DNA from: Mycolicibacterium confluentis
GTDB taxonomy: Bacteria > Actinomycetota > Actinomycetes > Mycobacteriales > Mycobacteriaceae
NCBI RefSeq assembly: GCF_010729895.1
Contig: NZ_AP022612.1
Location: 5,704,001 to 5,768,000 of the forward strand
DNA length: 64,000 nucleotides
Reading direction: 5' to 3'
Shown here: positions 44,198 to 55,139 of the stretch, piece by piece
How positions within the stretch are numbered: the stretch's first letter is position 1
How the letters are laid out: every line of letters begins with the position of its first letter
Translations under genes and position numbers: made by a program
Notes under the pieces: model-generated
Seen by the model: only the letters and a program-made list of their open reading frames with translations
What the model was told of the DNA's origin: nothing
Database searches by the model: none

Positions 44198-47100
44198 CTA
44201 AACGCCGGTCGTCAGCCGGCGCAGCTGGGCGGTGGCCACCGAAAGCACGGATAGGTCGGGGTTTTCGGTGTTCTGGAACTCCTGGAGCGTGCGGCGGGCG
44301 CGCTCAATGCGTGACCTGTTGTACGACTCGAACTCCTCGATGACGTCCACGCCGTCGGTGTGAGCACCGACGAGTCGGTGGACGTCGCGCGCCAGGTCGC
44401 GAAGCGATCGGTAGAGATCCTCACGCAACGCCAACCGCGCCAGCGCGTTCCACCGGCCACTGCGCGGCAGCGACGACACCGCAAGCAACAGGTTGTCGAC
44501 GCCGAGGTGCTCGGACAACTCGAAGTAGATGTGCGCGAGACGGGTGGCGTCCTCGTCGTGCTCATGCGCCATCTCGATGATGTCGAGAAGGCTGTAGGCG
44601 TAGAGCGAGTCGCTGATCCGGCGCGCGATGTCGGTGGGCACCCCCTGTGCTTCCCACTCCTCACGCCACCTGTTCACCGTCGCCAGTTCGCCGCCACGCA
44701 GCATCTCGATGAGTTTCCCCCGCAGCGTCGGCACCGCCTGGAACCGGCCACATTCCAGGTCGATCGACAAGGGCTGCGGTCGGTTGACCAGGAACCAGCG
44801 CGACGCCCGATCGAGCAGACGGCGGGCTTCGATCACGAGGTCATCGGTCAACGCGGGGGCCAAGCCCGCCGCACGGATGTCGTCCCACAACGCGTCGAGT
44901 TCGAAGACTCCGGAGACGATGGCGTGGGCGCGGACAATCTCACCGGTGGTGGCGCCGGTCTCCTCGGCGAGGCGGAACGCGTACGTCAGCCCCGACGTCG
45001 CGAGGAGGTGGTTGACCACCGAGGTCGCGATGATCTCGCGCCGCAGCGGGTGCTCACTGAGCTGATCGCCCATGCGTTGACGCAGTGTCGCTGGGAAGTA
45101 CCGGTGCAGTGCTGCCGTGAAGTGCGGGTCGTCGTCGAAGTCGTCGGAGGCCAGCAGGTCTGCCTTGAGGGCGAGCTTGGTGTGTGCCATCAGGGTCGCA
45201 AGCTGTGGCCCGCACAGGCTGCCGCCGGACTTGGCGAGCTCGGCGAACTCGTCTGCGCTGGGCAGATTCTCGCGTTCCCGATGCAGATCGCGGTCGCGTT
45301 CGAGCGCCGTCGTCATGCGTGCGTGGGTGGTGACCATCTGGGCGGCGTTGGCCCTGGCGTCCCGCAGCAGTCGGTTGTGCGCCAGGTTGTTCGCCAGCAC
45401 ATGCGCGGCGACCTCGTCGGTCATCTCCACCAACAACGCGTCGCGGTCCGCGGCGGGATGACGGCCGGCGAGGAGAATCTTGATGTTCACCTCGTGGTCC
45501 GAGCAGTCGACACCGGCCGCGTTGTCGATCGCGTCGGTGTTGATGTGTCCACCGCGCCGCGCGAATTCGATGCGGCCGCGCTGTGACACGCCGAGGTTGC
45601 CGCCTTCGACGATCACGCGGGCCCGAACCTGCGAGGCGTCCACGCGGACACCGTCGTTGACCTTGTCGGTGACGTCGGCGTGCTGCTCGTCGCTGGCCTT
45701 GATGTAGGTGCCGATGCCGCCGTTGAACAGCAGATCCACGGGGGCGCACAGGATGTGGCGGATCAGATCAGTGGGGGTCACGTGCTGTGCCGCATCGTCA
45801 ATGCCCAGGGCATGGCGCATCTGCGGGGAGACCGGAATGGTCTTCGCGGTCCGTGGCCAGACGCCGCCGCCGGCACTGATGACCGCGCGGTCGTAGTCGT
45901 CCCAGGACGAGCGTGCCAGGGCGAAGAGTCGTTCCCGCTCACCGTAGGCGTCGCGCGTGGCCGGGTCGGGGTCGATGAAGATGTGCCGATGGTCGAATGC
46001 GGCGATGAGCCTGATTCCGCGCCGCAGCAGCATGCCATTGCCGAAGACGTCGCCGCTCATGTCGCCGACGCCGACGACGCGGAATTCATCGGTGTCGGAA
46101 TCGATTCCGAGCTCGCGGAGGTGGCTGTCGCCGCTGATCCAGGCGCCCCGGGCGGTGATGCCCATGGCCTTGTGGTCGTAGCCCGCCGAACCACCGGAGG
46201 CGAACGCGTCGCCCAGCCAGTAGCCACGGCCGACCGCGACAGCGTTGGCGACATCGGAGAAGGTCGCCGTCCCCTTGTCCGCCGCGACCACGAGGTAGGG
46301 GTCCGCACCGTCATGGCGCACCGGTGCCGCCGCCGACGAATCAGAGTCGGCGGCATTGTCGACCACATCGAGCAGGGCCGAGACGAACTGTTGGTAGCAG
46401 CGCATGCCGTCCTCGCGGGACGGGGCGGTTGACTTGACCACGAAGACGCCCTTGGCGCCGGCGGGCACGATCATCGCATTCTTGACCGCTTGTGCCTTGA
46501 CCAGGCCCAGAACCTCGGTGCGGTAGTCGTCGTGTCGGTCGGACCAGCGCAGGCCGCCGCGCGCCACCAGACCGAACCGCAGATGCACTCCCTCGAATTC
46601 GGGTGAGTACACGAAGATCTCGGACAGTGGGCGAGGTTGGGGCAGCTCGTCGATCTGTTGCGCGTCGAGCTTGTGGACCAGATACGGCGCCGACGGACCG
46701 AGTGCCTCCGGTGCGAACGCGTTGGTGCGCAGTGTCGCGTTGATCAGGTTGCGGTAGGCGCGCATGACGCGGTCGGCGTCGATGTGCACCAGGCCGTCGA
46801 TCGCGGTTCCCAGTTGGTCATCCGCGGCGGTGGGGTCGGCCTGACGGTCGAAGCGGGCTTCGAACAACGCCACGGCCGCGGCAGCGGCGGCGGGATTGTC
46901 GAGCAGCACCTGCTGAATTCGGCTCTGTCCGTAAGGCAAAGGCAGCTGCCGCAGGTAGCGGCTGTAGCTGCGCAGCACCGCAACCTGGCGCCAGTCGAGT
47001 CCGGCCGCCGGGATCAATGCATTGAAGCGATCGGCTTCGATGCGACCCGTCCAGATCGCGCGGAAGGTGTCGCAGATCTGCTGCTCGGCCTTCGGCCAGT

Positions 47101-47377
47101 TCGCCGCGAAGCCCTGTGCTCCTTCGGTGTTGGGGTCGAGGACGAGTTCGTAGATGTGGCATACGGTGCCGTCGGAGCGCGTCCAGGTGGTGGTGTACTC
47201 GTTGATGACCTCGAGATCCATACTCTCGAGTCCGGGCAACATCCGGCGCAGTGGCACCGGATGTGCCGCGGCGAGTGCGAAACTCAGCCGATCGACACGG
47301 TTCACCCTCACGTTGATCTCGTCAGCGGACAGTGTGTTCAGTTCTTCGACGTTGAAGAACGAAACCGGGGACGCCAC
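44198..47377 (-). CDS. NAD-dependent glutamate dehydrogenase, short form
   Basis: Large NAD-GDH, 1059 aa, converting glutamate to 2-oxoglutarate and ammonium. Core is unmistakable: VARGGLRWSDRHDDYRTEV, AGAKGVFVVKSTAPSREDG, VGVGDMSGDVFGNGMLLRRG, FIDPDPATRDAYGER. It corresponds to the C-terminal two thirds of the 180-kDa L_180 enzyme (Rv2476c, ~1620 aa) and lacks the ~550-aa N-terminal regulatory region, so it is the L_115-like class. GTG 47377 has AGGAGG 6 nt upstream. There are only 137 nt to leuA, so it is not a simple 5' truncation. A 16-bp hairpin sits just before the ribosome site. Confidence 0.9.
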   Translation of the reverse strand: MASPVSFFNVEELNTLSADEINVRVNRVDRLSFALAAAHPVPLRRMLPGLESMDLEVINEYTTTWTRSDGTVCHIYELVLDPNTEGAQGFAANWPKAEQQICDTFRAIWTGRIEADRFNALIPAAGLDWRQVAVLRSYSRYLRQLPLPYGQSRIQQVLLDNPAAAAAAVALFEARFDRQADPTAADDQLGTAIDGLVHIDADRVMRAYRNLINATLRTNAFAPEALGPSAPYLVHKLDAQQIDELPQPRPLSEIFVYSPEFEGVHLRFGLVARGGLRWSDRHDDYRTEVLGLVKAQAVKNAMIVPAGAKGVFVVKSTAPSREDGMRCYQQFVSALLDVVDNAADSDSSAAAPVRHDGADPYLVVAADKGTATFSDVANAVAVGRGYWLGDAFASGGSAGYDHKAMGITARGAWISGDSHLRELGIDSDTDEFRVVGVGDMSGDVFGNGMLLRRGIRLIAAFDHRHIFIDPDPATRDAYGERERLFALARSSWDDYDRAVISAGGGVWPRTAKTIPVSPQMRHALGIDDAAQHVTPTDLIRHILCAPVDLLFNGGIGTYIKASDEQHADVTDKVNDGVRVDASQVRARVIVEGGNLGVSQRGRIEFARRGGHINTDAIDNAAGVDCSDHEVNIKILLAGRHPAADRDALLVEMTDEVAAHVLANNLAHNRLLRDARANAAQMVTTHARMTTALERDRDLHRERENLPSADEFAELAKSGGSLCGPQLATLMAHTKLALKADLLASDDFDDDPHFTAALHRYFPATLRQRMGDQLSEHPLRREIIATSVVNHLLATSGLTYAFRLAEETGATTGEIVRAHAIVSGVFELDALWDDIRAAGLAPALTDDLVIEARRLLDRASRWFLVNRPQPLSIDLECGRFQAVPTLRGKLIEMLRGGELATVNRWREEWEAQGVPTDIARRISDSLYAYSLLDIIEMAHEHDEDATRLAHIYFELSEHLGVDNLLLAVSSLPRSGRWNALARLALREDLYRSLRDLARDVHRLVGAHTDGVDVIEEFESYNRSRIERARRTLQEFQNTENPDLSVLSVATAQLRRLTTGV

Positions 47378-47389
47378 AGATTCCTCCTG

Positions 47390-47431
47390 CTTTCAGTCAT
47401 GCTGCACATCGGTGGGCAGCATGACTGAAAG
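47390..47431 (-). promoter_or_regulatory. 16-bp perfect hairpin touching the GDH ribosome site
   Basis: CTTTCAGTCATGCTGC (47390-47405) and its exact complement (47416-47431) with a 10-nt loop, between leuA and the dehydrogenase gene. On the mRNA the stem ends within 2 nt of AGGAGG. Could be a leuA terminator, a translational control hairpin, or a DNA operator. Confidence 0.6.
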
Positions 47432-47514
47432 TCTGCAGGGAAAAGCGCCCTCAGGGCTCGAGCACTCCGTCAACAAACACGATCAGTCCGTGACACTGTG
47501 TAAAAGGGCGCGCG

Positions 47515-49419
<1,905 letters not shown>

Positions 49420-49435
<16 letters not shown>

Positions 49436-49470
49436 CGTCCGAGAAGGAGGACCCGCTGCACGGCAAACAC
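49420..49470 (-). CDS. leuL: leuA leader peptide
   Basis: 16 codons, GTG 49470 with GGAG 5 nt upstream: VFAVQRVLLLGRRDGV. Three consecutive leucine codons (CTC CTT CTC) lie just ahead of the stop at the hairpin, the usual layout for leucine-sensing attenuation. Too short to recognise by homology. Confidence 0.65.
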
Positions 49471-49525
49471 TGTACTCCGGTGGGTCCGTGTAGCCAAAAC
49501 TGCCGTCGTGGAACAGACTGGGGCC

Positions 49526-50548
49526 GTGAAAGCGCAGGTAGTCGCCCTGGTGTTGGGGATCGTGCTGGTCGGATGCGGCCAGCCGGTGGACGGCACCGCG
49601 ACCGCGCGCGAACCCTCCGCCGACCCGGGGTTCTTCTTCGCCGACGACGTCCCCACCCACGGTCAGACCGTCGGCAAAAGCGACGCCGTGATGCTGTCCT
49701 ATCTGAGGGCGATGCGCCGCCTGGATGTCTGCGGGCTGATCGAGCAGGAGACCCAGAGCGCGATCGGCGACATTTCCGCGATGTCCACGTTGTACGCGTT
49801 CGATGAGTGCGACGTCGAGGTCAAGATGCCCGGCGTGGCCAACCGGAAGTTTCTCAACGTGACGCTGGACCTGGCGAAGGTCAAGGAGCCCCCGTCGTTC
49901 CGGGCCGGCGACGTGCCGGTGTACGAGAGTGCGCCGAGGTCCTGCGAGTACGTCATCCCGGTGGCGCTGGGGGACCTTCCTGGCGCGTCGCCGCTGCGCA
50001 AGCCCGTGCAGCCCGTCGTCCGGGTGGGGCAGATCGGTGATCAGGACTGCGAGCTGACCAAGAAGTTCGCCGCGGGTGTGGCCGAGACGGTCGGCACCGC
50101 GCCGCTGCCTCCGCGTGATGCCGCGGCCGTCTACCCCGTCGCCCTGGCCGAGCGGGACCCCTGTGAGGTGCTGTCGGCGATCGCCGACGAGGTCGACCAC
50201 TGGGACGTCGCCGCCTCGCGGCCGTATGCGTGCGAGTTCGGGGTGTGGCGCGACGGCGACCCGGACGTGGTGGGTCTGCGGTTGACGCTGCAGCCCAAGA
50301 TCGTTGACATCGCGACCGAGGGGCGAAAGCAGTTGAAGACGCCCGACGGTGACGAGCTGTACCTGGATCCGACGTTCTGCAGTGCGACGGTGTTCACCGG
50401 CCCGACGATGCAGCGCCGGCTGGCCGGCGGGGACTTCGTCGACGTGGAGAACGTCGTGGTGCGCCCCGCCGTCACGGTCGACGGCGGCAAGGGGGATTGT
50501 GCGGCCGCCGTGGACGTGGCTGGGGTGGCGGCGCGGGTGTTCGGCTGA
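49526..50548 (+). CDS. Putative lipoprotein, DUF3558-like
   Basis: Exported protein, 340 aa from GTG 49526; a GTG six codons upstream is also in frame. Signal peptide KAQVVALVLGIVLVGC ends in the lipobox LVGC, then QPVDGTATAREPS. Two repeats of a similar module can be seen, each around a D-V/P-C motif (RRLDVCGLIEQE; AERDPCEVLSAIADE), with paired Cys throughout, as in DUF3558 lipoproteins. Divergent from leuA. Function unknown. Confidence 0.8.
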   Translation: MKAQVVALVLGIVLVGCGQPVDGTATAREPSADPGFFFADDVPTHGQTVGKSDAVMLSYLRAMRRLDVCGLIEQETQSAIGDISAMSTLYAFDECDVEVKMPGVANRKFLNVTLDLAKVKEPPSFRAGDVPVYESAPRSCEYVIPVALGDLPGASPLRKPVQPVVRVGQIGDQDCELTKKFAAGVAETVGTAPLPPRDAAAVYPVALAERDPCEVLSAIADEVDHWDVAASRPYACEFGVWRDGDPDVVGLRLTLQPKIVDIATEGRKQLKTPDGDELYLDPTFCSATVFTGPTMQRRLAGGDFVDVENVVVRPAVTVDGGKGDCAAAVDVAGVAARVFG

Positions 50549-50568
50549 GGGGTTGCGTCGAAACGCCG

Positions 50569-50976
50569 CTACAACTCGTCCATCACGCGGAGGAACTCGG
50601 CGGCAGCCTGCCGGAGTGCATCGACGAACTTCTCCTCGTCGACGACGGCGGTCCGTCGATCTGGGCCCGGGTTGCTGGTCACCCGCAGAACGCCGGGACG
50701 GATGCGCTCAAAGACGAATTTCAACGGCTGGTCTGGGAACTGGCCCTCGACGCGGTCGCTCGACTCCAACCTGTCCAGCATGCCGAGGATGTAGTGCCAC
50801 AGGACGTCGATCAGATCCCACATGGACTTGTCGAAGATCGGGACCCAATTGACGGTGAGTTCGAGTGCACCGTCGATGTAGTCCCGGTTGGGGAAGGTGT
50901 ACGACATTCCCGGTGTCATGGGCACGAAGTTCTGGCCGCGAGGATCGCAGAAGTACTGACGAATGGTCACGCTCAT
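50569..50976 (-). CDS. Hypothetical protein; possible orphan immunity protein
   Basis: 135 aa, ATG 50976 with GGGGCAG upstream. No signal or membrane segment; acidic and Trp-rich middle (VNWVPIFDKSMWDLIDVLWH). No family recognised. Its place behind a polymorphic toxin gene and its immunity candidate is where orphan immunity genes collect, so that is the best guess; sequence gives no direct proof. Confidence 0.55.
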   Translation of the reverse strand: MSVTIRQYFCDPRGQNFVPMTPGMSYTFPNRDYIDGALELTVNWVPIFDKSMWDLIDVLWHYILGMLDRLESSDRVEGQFPDQPLKFVFERIRPGVLRVTSNPGPDRRTAVVDEEKFVDALRQAAAEFLRVMDEL

Positions 50977-51110
50977 GGCTGCCCCTGTGTGCCGGATGCT
51001 GGTGCGGCCTCAATCCTGATGCGCCGGCGGCGTCCCAGTCTGCGACGAATGCGAGTTCGGTGTCGGTCAGCGGGATGTCGTCCCAGGATTTCGGTGGAAT
51101 TTCTGCTGAT
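50977..51110 (-). other. Possible coding remnant between immunity-type genes
   Basis: One frame reads KSWDDIPLTDTELAFVADWD without a start codon, beginning after a stop at 51119-51121 and then running out of frame over the next gene. The composition looks coding, so this may be the tail of a decayed toxin or immunity gene. Confidence 0.3.
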
Positions 51111-51932
51111 TTACCTGCTCAGCGACGGAAACAGGGCGCTCATGGCGGAACTGAGCACCTCTCGGGCGACGGGCGAGCTCTTCATGGGGTTCGGTTGCAC
51201 GGTGCGCTTCAAAGGATTCAACGGTGCCCAGGCTGAGTAGTAGGTACCGGTGTCCCACTCCGCGACGTAGCCTTCCGAATACGCTTCACGTAGAGCCTGT
51301 TCCAGGGATGGATCCACGTCCAATACGCGGTGGCTGAAGAAGAGGTCACCGATCGGTTCGACGAAGCTCATGTCGATGAGGTCGCGCGGGGTCGGGAACG
51401 GACTCTCCACGGTGATGACCGCATAGAGCGGTGAAAAAGATTCACAGAGTTGACGAAACGTCGTCGCGACGAACGTGCCACAGGTTGCGGCACGTCTCTG
51501 AATGTCTGGATCATCTGGGAACACGGATGCCTGGTCGATTTCGGAACTGTTCATCACCACCGTGACAGGGTTGGCAATGTTTGTCGGCAGGTCAGCGTAT
51601 GTCCGCCCAATTCCAACAACTACCTTGCCGATGACGTCCGAGTGGAAGCTCGCCCTCAGCAACTTGCGGTTCGAAGGAGGTTTCTGGTGTGTGCTGAGGG
51701 CTGGACCGAACTCTATCGGTTCCGTGAGGTCCTCCTCGAATGTGAGTCTGGGCATTGAATCGCTGATCACCACTGTTGTTGCGACTGGATGGATCGAATC
51801 CATTTGCAGAAAACGATCGCAAACGGCGCGGAGCTGGGTGTCGTCGTTCTTCGAATCATCGAAGTACAGGTAGATGATGAGATGAGATCCCCTGATAGCA
51901 AAAGACTCAGCGGGGCTAGTACTGGAGGTCAT
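51111..51932 (-). CDS. Candidate immunity protein for the RHS toxin
   Basis: 273 aa from ATG 51932, which overlaps the RHS stop codon (ATGA); an ATG at 51944 is also in frame. No signal peptide or clear membrane span, and no known domain: segments include HLIIYLYFDDSKNDDTQLR and SPFPTPRDLIDMSFVEP. Base composition is visibly less GC-rich than neighbouring genes, as is the toxin tail it overlaps. Coupled translation behind an RHS toxin is the classic position of an immunity gene. Function is inferred only from position. Confidence 0.6.
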   Translation of the reverse strand: MTSSTSPAESFAIRGSHLIIYLYFDDSKNDDTQLRAVCDRFLQMDSIHPVATTVVISDSMPRLTFEEDLTEPIEFGPALSTHQKPPSNRKLLRASFHSDVIGKVVVGIGRTYADLPTNIANPVTVVMNSSEIDQASVFPDDPDIQRRAATCGTFVATTFRQLCESFSPLYAVITVESPFPTPRDLIDMSFVEPIGDLFFSHRVLDVDPSLEQALREAYSEGYVAEWDTGTYYSAWAPLNPLKRTVQPNPMKSSPVAREVLSSAMSALFPSLSR

Positions 51933-52296
51933 CGTGTCTTCCATAGGGTTGTGAAACGGTGCAGTTGGGTCTCGTTGGGTCGGAATGCAGTGACGAAATG
52001 ACCGGTTTCTTTATTGAACTGCACGAGAAGAAATTGGAATGTGCCGTCGGGCGAGGGAACCTGAGCTAGGTGCGCGTAAGTGGGCAGGCCTTTTGCATCC
52101 CACTCCACGACCTTACGAGACTGGGCGGCACGTTCCACCAACTCCTGCCATTCCGGGAGTAGCTTTCTGGACATCGACTCCTCTGGAAGGCCATACCACT
52201 CATGCGCATGGCGATCGAAGGAGTGCGCGACGCCCTGCGGGGTGAAGGTTCTCGGTGGGCCCGGAACATCCGGCGGCCCGCCCTGGCACGGGTTCA
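51929..52296 (-). other. C-terminal toxin domain of the RHS protein
   Basis: About 120 residues after PTGWVDPLGLNPC. It begins near the pretoxin DPLGL marker and contains AHSFDRHAHEWYGLPEES, WQELVERAAQSRKVVEWD and FLLVQFNKETGHFVTAFRP. The His, Arg/Lys and T-x-F-x-P pattern recalls BECR-fold RNase toxins (EndoU/colicin E5/D-like), which is inference. Lower GC than the RHS body, as usual for exchangeable toxin tips. Confidence 0.5.
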
Positions 52297-55139
52297 GCCC
52301 CAGCGGATCCACCCACCCGGTCGGATTCACCGGATAGCTGTAGGGATTCGGTGCAGGAGCCAGTCCCAGCGGATCGGGGCTGATGTAGCGGCCCACACCG
52401 GGGTGGTAGTACCGGTGGAAGTTGTAGTGCAGTCCCGTTTCTTCGTCGTAGTACTGGCCGGGGAAGCGCCACGGCGTTTCGGCGCCGGTCCAGGTGGTCG
52501 TGCCCCACACGGTGGCCCGGCTGCGGCCGGCGATGGATCCGGTCCGGGGATCGAGCATGGCGACCGGCGCCCCGACCTGGTCGGTGACCAGCGCGAAGAA
52601 CTCTCGGTCGACGTCGTCCTGGTTGACTTGGATCTGCGGGCTCAACTCGCCCGGCAGATAGGCCCAAGACTGCACCGATCGACGCGCCTCGGAATCGACT
52701 GAGACCTGTTCGACCAAACGGGTGCCCGACCACGTGAATTCGGTGACGCCGCCGTCGGATCCGCGTTTGCTGACGCGTCGGCCCAGCGGGTCATAGCTGT
52801 ACTCGAACGTCTGGCCGTCGGGAGTCCGCACCGAGCGCAGCCGGTCCCAGGCATCCCAGGTGTAGTGCCAGACTTCGGGTTTGCGGCTCAGTCGGCGGGT
52901 GGACACGGTGGTCAGTCGCCCAGCGCGGTCGTAGCCGTAGCGCGAGCGGTCGTCGTCGGTCAGCAGCACGCCCTGGTACTGCCATCGGCCGTCGACACTG
53001 AGGTTGTCAGACCCGTCGAAGATGAACGTCTCGTGGGTGCCGTCGGGAAGCGTGCGGCCCGTGAGCCTTCCGGTGGGGTCGACGTCGAAACGCGCCGGTA
53101 TGCCCAGCGGTGTCGCGTGGCCGCCCGAGCTCACGGAGGTCAGTTGGTCGTCGTCGTCGTACTGATACGCCGCACCGGCCAGGGGGCCCACGCCGGAACC
53201 GACACTGTCCTGGCGCTCAGTCGTCCCGCGGGATCGAAGACCGACGCCACGTCGATGGGGCCGTAGCGGTAGCTGAGCGGTCGGCCGAGCGGATCGGTCG
53301 ACACCTCGCAGGGCCGTCCCGCCACGCTGAACCCGTCGACGGCGCCTCTAGCGTCGTAACTCAGTTGTACGGGAGGACCGTTCGGAGTCCGAACCGCGAC
53401 CACCTCCCCGGCAGGGCCAAAGGAGGTGGTGACGGTCCGGCCGTTCCAACTCTCAGAGACTATGCGGCCGGCGGGGTCGAAACCGAGTTCCAGGGCGCCG
53501 GCTGCGTTGCGTGCTGACGCAATACGACCGGCTGAATCATACTGGTAGGAAACGGTTTCGCCGGTTTCGGAGGACTCGGCGACCAGATTGCCCGCCGCAT
53601 CGTACGAGTACGCGACGGTCTGGCCCTCCGCGTTGGTGCGAGATCCGAGCCGGCCTGCGTGGTCGTAGGAGTAATGAGTGGTGGCGCCGTTGAAGTCGGT
53701 CTCGGCCACCAGGCGACCGTCGGGCCCGTACTCGTACCGCCACACCAGAACGTCGGGATTGGTCACCGAAAGCAGTTGGCGGGCAGCGTTGTAGCCGAAC
53801 TCGGTGCGGCGGCCGTCGGAGTCGACACGTGCGGTGATCAGATCGTAGAAGCCGTACTCCCACACGGTGACTCCGCCGATGGCGTCGGTGTGGGTGCGGC
53901 AGTTGCCTTCACCGTCCCACGTCCACTGCTCAGTGGCGCCGGTGGGGCCGGTCCGGCGGAGGGGATGCCCCTCGGCGTCGTACTCAGTGGCGGTGGCGGC
54001 CCCGTCGGGCGCGACGACCAGTGCGACACGGCCGAACTCGTCGTACCGGATCTGGGTGACGTGACCGGCGGCATCGACCACGCGTTCCGGCTGCCCAGCG
54101 GCATTGCAGGTGATCTCGGTGCGCCGGCCAGCCGCGTCGATGTGGGCCCCGACCGCACCGGTGTCGGTGTACTCCCAGCTCTGGGTGCGGCCGGACGGAT
54201 CGGTGGTGGAGATCAGGTTCCCGCGGGAGTCGTAGCTGTACACCGTGCGGGCGCCGTCGGCGTCGATGGTCTCGACCGGCAGGCCGTCGCGGTAGCGGAT
54301 CCGAGTGGTCTGCCCCAGGGCATCGGTCACGGAGGCCAGGTGCCCGCCGGCGGTGTAGGTGAAGCGCGTCGCCGCGCCGGCGCCGCTGCGGCTGAGGACC
54401 GCACGGTCCGGCGTGTAGGCGGTGGTGGCGGTGCGCCCCAGCGGGTCGGTCTCCGCGATGGGCAGCAGGTTGGCGTCGAAGCGGTGGATACGGCGGTTTC
54501 CGAGGGCATCCGCCCACTCGGTCAGGCGCTGATCGCCGTCTGTGGAGTACGTGTAGGAGGCATTCCAGACGCCGTTCTCCCCGGTTTGGGACACGACCCG
54601 TCCCTGAGCGTCGTAGGCGTTGTCGTACCGCGCGCCGCTGGAGTCGATCCACGCCACCATCTGATGCGCGTCGTAGGCGAACCGTGTGGTGGCCCCGACA
54701 GCATTGGTGACCTCGATCAGATCTCCTGCGTCATAGCCGAACTCGCGAACCGTTGAGGCGTCGATCCGGTAGCCCTGGATTCGTCCGTCCTCGCACTGGA
54801 CGTCGACCGCCATGCCGCTGCTGTGCTCCACCCGCAGTGGCTCACCGGTATCGGTGTAGTGGAACGTGATTCGGTTCTGATTGCGATCGGTGATCGCCGA
54901 CAGGCACAGCACCTGCGGTGTGTCCGGTAGGGGCTGGGTGAAGTGCCAGTTGACCGAGGACTGCGGGTCCGTGAGTCGGTATCCGGCGTCGTTGAGGTGC
55001 AACTGCCAGCGTCGGCCGTGCCGGGGTGTCGAAGGCTGGCCGGGCTCGGGGTGGTCGAAGGTGAGCATGACGCCGTCGGCGTCGATGGTGGTGACGGCGT
55101 CCTCGTCCACCGCGGCGCGGGAATCCCAGGTGCTGGCCA

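Noticed and set aside
44198..47514. Glutamate dehydrogenase as an N-terminally truncated pseudogene
   Set aside because: A good ribosome site and start exist, no coding remnant of the missing region is found before leuA, and a short class of this enzyme is known.
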